64,000 nucleotides of DNA from RGIG9115 sp045128915 (GTDB lineage: Bacteria > Bacillota > Clostridia > UBA1381), in the NCBI GenBank assembly GCA_045128915.1, contig JBGVIT010000067.1:123727-187726 (forward strand). The letters are read 5' to 3'. The notes below the pieces were generated by a model that did no database searches, had not been told where the DNA came from, and saw only the letters and a program-made list of their open reading frames with translations. This document shows positions 60,559 to 64,000 of this stretch, piece by piece; the stretch's first letter is position 1, and the number at the start of each line of letters is the position of its first letter. The translations under genes and the position numbers were made by a program.

Positions 60559-62124
60559 TTATTCAACTGATTTATATTTTATATAGTCCTTCGGAAGCAT
60601 ACCCTCCTGCTCGTAGAATATTTCAGTAAAATACGTTTTGTCCTTATACCCTACCGCATTTAAAATATCGTCAATGGATTTATTATCAAGAAGCATCTTC
60701 TTAGCAATGCTTATCCTGTATTCCTTGATATATTCTCTTATAGTCTTACCTGTTATCTGCGTAAACAATCGCTGAGTATGACGTTTTGAGAAATTGATTT
60801 CTCTTGCTATCATATCAATGGTTATATGCTCAGCATAGCGTGATTCTATTATGTCTTTAATCTTCTTTACTACACTTTCATCAATAACATTTTGGGAATA
60901 AACGATTTCGAGTACACATCGAGTCAGGTTTTCCAGAATTGCAAAAACATCTACTATGCTATTATAGTTTGCAAGCTTTCTCCATATTTCGTCTGTTGAT
61001 ACAAGATCATCAAATCTTTTGCCGTATTCGCTGAGAATCACCTCAAGTGCATTAACGTAGCAATATGAAAAATTACGTTCAGACACAAGCCAATTTTTGC
61101 AATACTCGTCCATTGTGTTTGCTATAAATTCATGAACTCTGTCATAATTCTTTTCCAGAATAAAGTTTGAAAGGAGCTTGTGCAAACTGAGAAACAAGTC
61201 CTCTGTTTCAGATTCAAAATCACAATCGTCACACATTAATACAAGATTATTAAATTCTCTCTCATTAGATAAAACATTCCTGCATTCTTTATACTGCTGA
61301 TGTATATCAGTTACGTTCTTTGTGGCTGTACTCATTACGCCGCAAAGTTGTACACTAAGTATTCTTACAATTTCATTCTTAAGATTTATTATCTCAGGGA
61401 CAATACAGTCACGATTATTGCTGACTGCGATAATTGCAATCTCGTTTTCATTAACAGAAAAAGGATAAAATTTAAGTTCCTGATAATCTTTTTTAGTGAT
61501 GTAATCAATCAGCGAATATGTTTTAAGAAAGGCGTCCTTAGTTTCTTTTAGGTCTATACGAAATATCACAGTCACCTTGTACCCGCTTGAAATATCAATT
61601 CCAAAGAACTCTTCATTCTTGGTGACAGTATCTTCTCCAAGCTGTGAATCCAATGCAAGACTGCTTATAAATTGCCTCAACATCAGTTCTTTCGATGAAG
61701 AAACCTGCTCCATCAACCTCTGGTATTGGGATATTTTTCGGTTCTTTTCATCACACTTCTGCATCGCCTTATAGACAGCTTGTGAAAACTCATCATCAAG
61801 TACGGGTTTCATTACAAATTCAACAACGTCCAAGCCGACAACCTTACGTGCCATTTCAAAATCATTATAGCCGCTTATTATAATAATTTCGGCATTGAGA
61901 TTGATACGGCGGATTTCTTTTATAAGCTCCATGCCACTCATCTTTGGCATCTGCATATCTGTTATAACAATATCAACGTTATTTTCCTTAAGGTATTCCC
62001 ATGCTTCAAGACCGTTGGGAAAACTTTGCACAAGCTCGCAATCATCCATTGTGCTAAGTATAGTTTCAACATTGCGGCGCTCTACCTTGTTGTCTTCAAC
62101 CAATACAATCTTTTTCAAAGCCAT
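60559..62124 (-). CDS. response regulator, YesN type (REC plus AraC HTH)
   Basis: A 521-residue transcription factor. The receiver domain (1-120) has the acidic pair ED at 10-11, phosphoacceptor Asp56 in VITDMQMPKMSG and the Lys in VMKPV. A long linker (about 130-410) follows, then an AraC-type double HTH (IARE INFSKRHTQRLFTQITG, ending VGYKDKTYFTEIFYEQEGMLPKDY). Its start overlaps the kinase stop by 10 bases, so the two are translated together. It probably activates the glycan genes downstream. Confidence 0.93.
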   Translation of the reverse strand: MALKKIVLVEDNKVERRNVETILSTMDDCELVQSFPNGLEAWEYLKENNVDIVITDMQMPKMSGMELIKEIRRINLNAEIIIISGYNDFEMARKVVGLDVVEFVMKPVLDDEFSQAVYKAMQKCDEKNRKISQYQRLMEQVSSSKELMLRQFISSLALDSQLGEDTVTKNEEFFGIDISSGYKVTVIFRIDLKETKDAFLKTYSLIDYITKKDYQELKFYPFSVNENEIAIIAVSNNRDCIVPEIINLKNEIVRILSVQLCGVMSTATKNVTDIHQQYKECRNVLSNEREFNNLVLMCDDCDFESETEDLFLSLHKLLSNFILEKNYDRVHEFIANTMDEYCKNWLVSERNFSYCYVNALEVILSEYGKRFDDLVSTDEIWRKLANYNSIVDVFAILENLTRCVLEIVYSQNVIDESVVKKIKDIIESRYAEHITIDMIAREINFSKRHTQRLFTQITGKTIREYIKEYRISIAKKMLLDNKSIDDILNAVGYKDKTYFTEIFYEQEGMLPKDYIKYKSVE

Positions 62125-63728
62125 CCCTCACTTCTGAATCTTAGTATTGCAGTAGTTTTATTCTCATCTCCTGAAATGCTGAGAGTATATTTGCTGTCAT
62201 TGTACATAAGCTCCATGCGTTTAATAAGCACTTTCAGAGCGCTGTTAATGTCAGGCTCTTTCATCTTTCTTTCGTAATTTTCTTTGTTAAAGTTGCCACC
62301 GTTATCGGTTACTGCAACAATCAGGGCTTCTTCATCTGTATATACTTCAATGGTAATATACCCCTTTTTATCTTCAGGCATGTCATTAACACCATGTATG
62401 AAAGCATTTTCAAGAACCGGCTGAAGAACATTTGACGGAATTGTTTTTTCTACCGTTTCAGGAGCAATTCTTATATCAATATCCAATTCAACCTCGTATG
62501 AAAATTGCAAAAGCCTAAGATATTCCACACCGTTTTCTACTTCAAGTTTTACTGTCGTGAAATTTGCACCTTTCTGGAATACATTTCTGTAATAGCGGAT
62601 AAGCATATCTATTGCCTGTCTGGGTTTTTGTCCCATACAGCTACTCTTTATGGCTGATAGGTTATTATACAGAAAGTGAGGAGAAATACGCTCTGCGAGC
62701 ATTCTTGTTTCAAACTCAAGCTTTTTTTCGTTTTCGTCTGCAAGCTGTTTTCTCAGCTCAAACAGGTGACCTTTTATTATATCCATTTCCACACTATTTG
62801 GCGATTTTTCAATTATACTCATGTCGTTTAGTTTTATTCCATCAACAACATCTTCTACACTTTTCATGAGCTTCTTTGAAATAAGATTTGATACTATATA
62901 AATACAAATGCCCACCGCTGATAAAAGAAATAAAAGACAGATAATTAACAACGCAAGCTCGGAAGAAACATTCTGCTTTTTCATTAAAACATCTATATCA
63001 AGACCAATAGGTGTTATTTTGCTGCTTTTTTCATAAAAATCGCCATCCGCAGACTCAGCAAATACAAAGCTATCTTTTGCCATATCATATTTCATAACCA
63101 AGTCGTCACAGCCTGACATATTTAATCTTATGTACACATCGTCATGACTAAGACCTGAGAAAGAACCTAAAAATGCGTTTAAAGGATAACTGATTTTAAT
63201 TACATTATAGTTATCACCCACAAGACTGTATTTCTTGTAGTAGCTGACTACCTTTTCTGTTTCCTGTTCTTCCATAACCCAGACTCCTGCCGGAGAATCA
63301 TCAAAGGCAGAAAAGGTTTCATAATCTACGTATCTTATAACACCAAGCACACACGCGTTTTTGTTTGTTGTATATATGCAGTAATCTGTATAGCTTATAT
63401 CATAAAACATGGCGCTTAAAATATCGTTTACATTACGGTTTTTTACAAGCGTTTCCGAAGTAATATATATCTTCTCATCTGTGCTTAGCACTTCATTAAG
63501 GTCGTTATAGTATGTAATAAACTTAACCTTTTGATATACACCGTCGGAAACCTTAAATGTATTTTCTGAAACTGTATCAATAATGGTACTTGCTTCAAGC
63601 TCTTGTCTTTGGAAAATATCATTTATTTTCAAATTGACATATATGCCCAGAATAATCAAACACGGCACTAATACGCAGCACATTATTATGGTTGTTACTT
63701 TTTTTGAATACGACCATCCGCTGAACAC
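62115..63728 (-). CDS. sensor histidine kinase, YesM type
   Basis: A membrane sensor of 537 residues starting at GTG 63728 with AGGAG upstream. Helix TM1 is near 10-31, an extracellular dCACHE-like sensing domain follows to about 260, and TM2 is near 262-286, then a HAMP-like linker. The phosphoacceptor His lies in ERISPHFLYNNLSAIKS near 350, and the ATP-binding part has VLQPVLENAFIHGV and VTDNGG. YesM/YesN pairs respond to carbohydrates and commonly control adjacent sugar transport genes. It is the first gene of the locus in this window. Confidence 0.93.
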   Translation of the reverse strand: MFSGWSYSKKVTTIIMCCVLVPCLIILGIYVNLKINDIFQRQELEASTIIDTVSENTFKVSDGVYQKVKFITYYNDLNEVLSTDEKIYITSETLVKNRNVNDILSAMFYDISYTDYCIYTTNKNACVLGVIRYVDYETFSAFDDSPAGVWVMEEQETEKVVSYYKKYSLVGDNYNVIKISYPLNAFLGSFSGLSHDDVYIRLNMSGCDDLVMKYDMAKDSFVFAESADGDFYEKSSKITPIGLDIDVLMKKQNVSSELALLIICLLFLLSAVGICIYIVSNLISKKLMKSVEDVVDGIKLNDMSIIEKSPNSVEMDIIKGHLFELRKQLADENEKKLEFETRMLAERISPHFLYNNLSAIKSSCMGQKPRQAIDMLIRYYRNVFQKGANFTTVKLEVENGVEYLRLLQFSYEVELDIDIRIAPETVEKTIPSNVLQPVLENAFIHGVNDMPEDKKGYITIEVYTDEEALIVAVTDNGGNFNKENYERKMKEPDINSALKVLIKRMELMYNDSKYTLSISGDENKTTAILRFRSEGWL

Positions 63729-63760
63729 TATATCATCTCCTGCTCAAAGTTATATATTTA

Positions 63761-63790
63761 ATAATACCACAGTTTTACAAGTAATTGCAA
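63761..63790 (-). promoter_or_regulatory. possible promoter of the yesM/yesN-like operon
   Basis: On the minus strand TTGCAA and TATTAT are 18 bases apart, about 30 bases upstream of the kinase start. The rest of 63791-63892 shows nothing else. Confidence 0.4.
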
Positions 63791-63892
63791 TGGGTAAACG
63801 TGCCATATTATCGTCATAATAATGCCACAAATTGCATAGTGACAAAATCTATATGTATCAAAAAAAGGGGATGTTTAAAAACTCCCTAAATT

Positions 63893-63925
63893 ACAAAAAG
63901 GATCTCTAATCGAGGTCCTTTTTGT
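63893..63925. terminator. terminator at the right edge
   Basis: A 14-bp stem with one mismatch (acaaaaaggatctc with gaggtcctttttgt, 5-base loop) and T-runs on both strands. It probably ends a minus-strand gene lying beyond the window. In 63926-64000 I see no gene. Confidence 0.7.
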
Positions 63926-64000
63926 GTTGTTGAAAAAAATTGTTAATTTTTGGTATACAAAATAAACCCATATTAAAATGAGCACATTTTAATATATTCT

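Noticed and set aside
1..64000. CRISPR array.
   Set aside because: No series of regularly spaced direct repeats was seen; the repeats found are attachment cores, a palindrome pair and gene-module duplications.

Overview
The window is AT-rich, densely coded bacterial DNA. ruvC-ruvA-ruvB, queA, SLH-domain surface proteins, YesM/YesN and Lpl-type transport genes and consensus sigma-A promoters point to a Gram-positive anaerobe of the Clostridia. The many SLH-anchored proteins beside glycan enzymes recall Monoglobus-like gut Clostridia, but that placement is a guess.

Layout. (1) 1-8488, housekeeping: argG-argH on the minus strand (argH runs off the left edge), then ruvC, ruvA, ruvB, a cell-wall amidase, queA and a DUF4430/SLH surface protein on the plus strand. 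(2) 8492-13674, minus strand: an AraC regulator, a YitT membrane protein, pyruvate kinase and a fused mannose-6-phosphate isomerase/ROK sugar kinase, led by a consensus promoter. (3) 13798-14057: tRNA-Glu and tRNA-Ser behind a perfect promoter. (4) 14046-29162: about 15 kb of foreign DNA inserted at the 3' end of tRNA-Ser. The 12-base core ccttctccgcca occurs four times (14046, 19451, 28941, 29151) and delimits element A (about 5.4 kb: large serine recombinase, RepL-like protein, winged-helix protein, Lnu(C)-type lincosamide resistance, tyrosine recombinase), element B (about 9.5 kb: second large serine recombinase in an operon with two ArdA-type antirestriction genes, an HUH-type Rep protein, zinc-ribbon proteins and an unknown two-gene module) and a 210-bp relic. 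(5) 29164-63790: a minus-strand glycan-utilisation locus of about 34.5 kb: YesM/YesN two-component system, cytoplasmic GH120-like enzyme, solute-binding lipoprotein, two permeases, large secreted and SLH-anchored proteins with repeated carbohydrate-binding-like modules, and cytoplasmic GH38, GH88, PL22-like and GH2 enzymes.

How it works together. In region 5 the sensor kinase and regulator probably switch on the locus. Surface proteins bind and trim a polysaccharide, the ABC importer takes up oligosaccharides, and the intracellular enzymes finish them; a substrate with mannose, uronic acid and xylose or galactose units would fit.

The most interesting observation is in region 4. The recombination core lies in frame inside the 3' end of both serine-recombinase genes. 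Joining the element ends, as in the circular form, gives each recombinase an open C-terminal tail (37 and 34 codons, both beginning Leu-Ser). Insertion into tRNA-Ser removes that tail and ends the protein three codons beyond the shared GGE. The integrase would therefore differ between integrated and excised states. Each element also carries a terminator hairpin just inside its end, which replaces the one it separates from the tRNA and is itself part of the recombinase reading frame.
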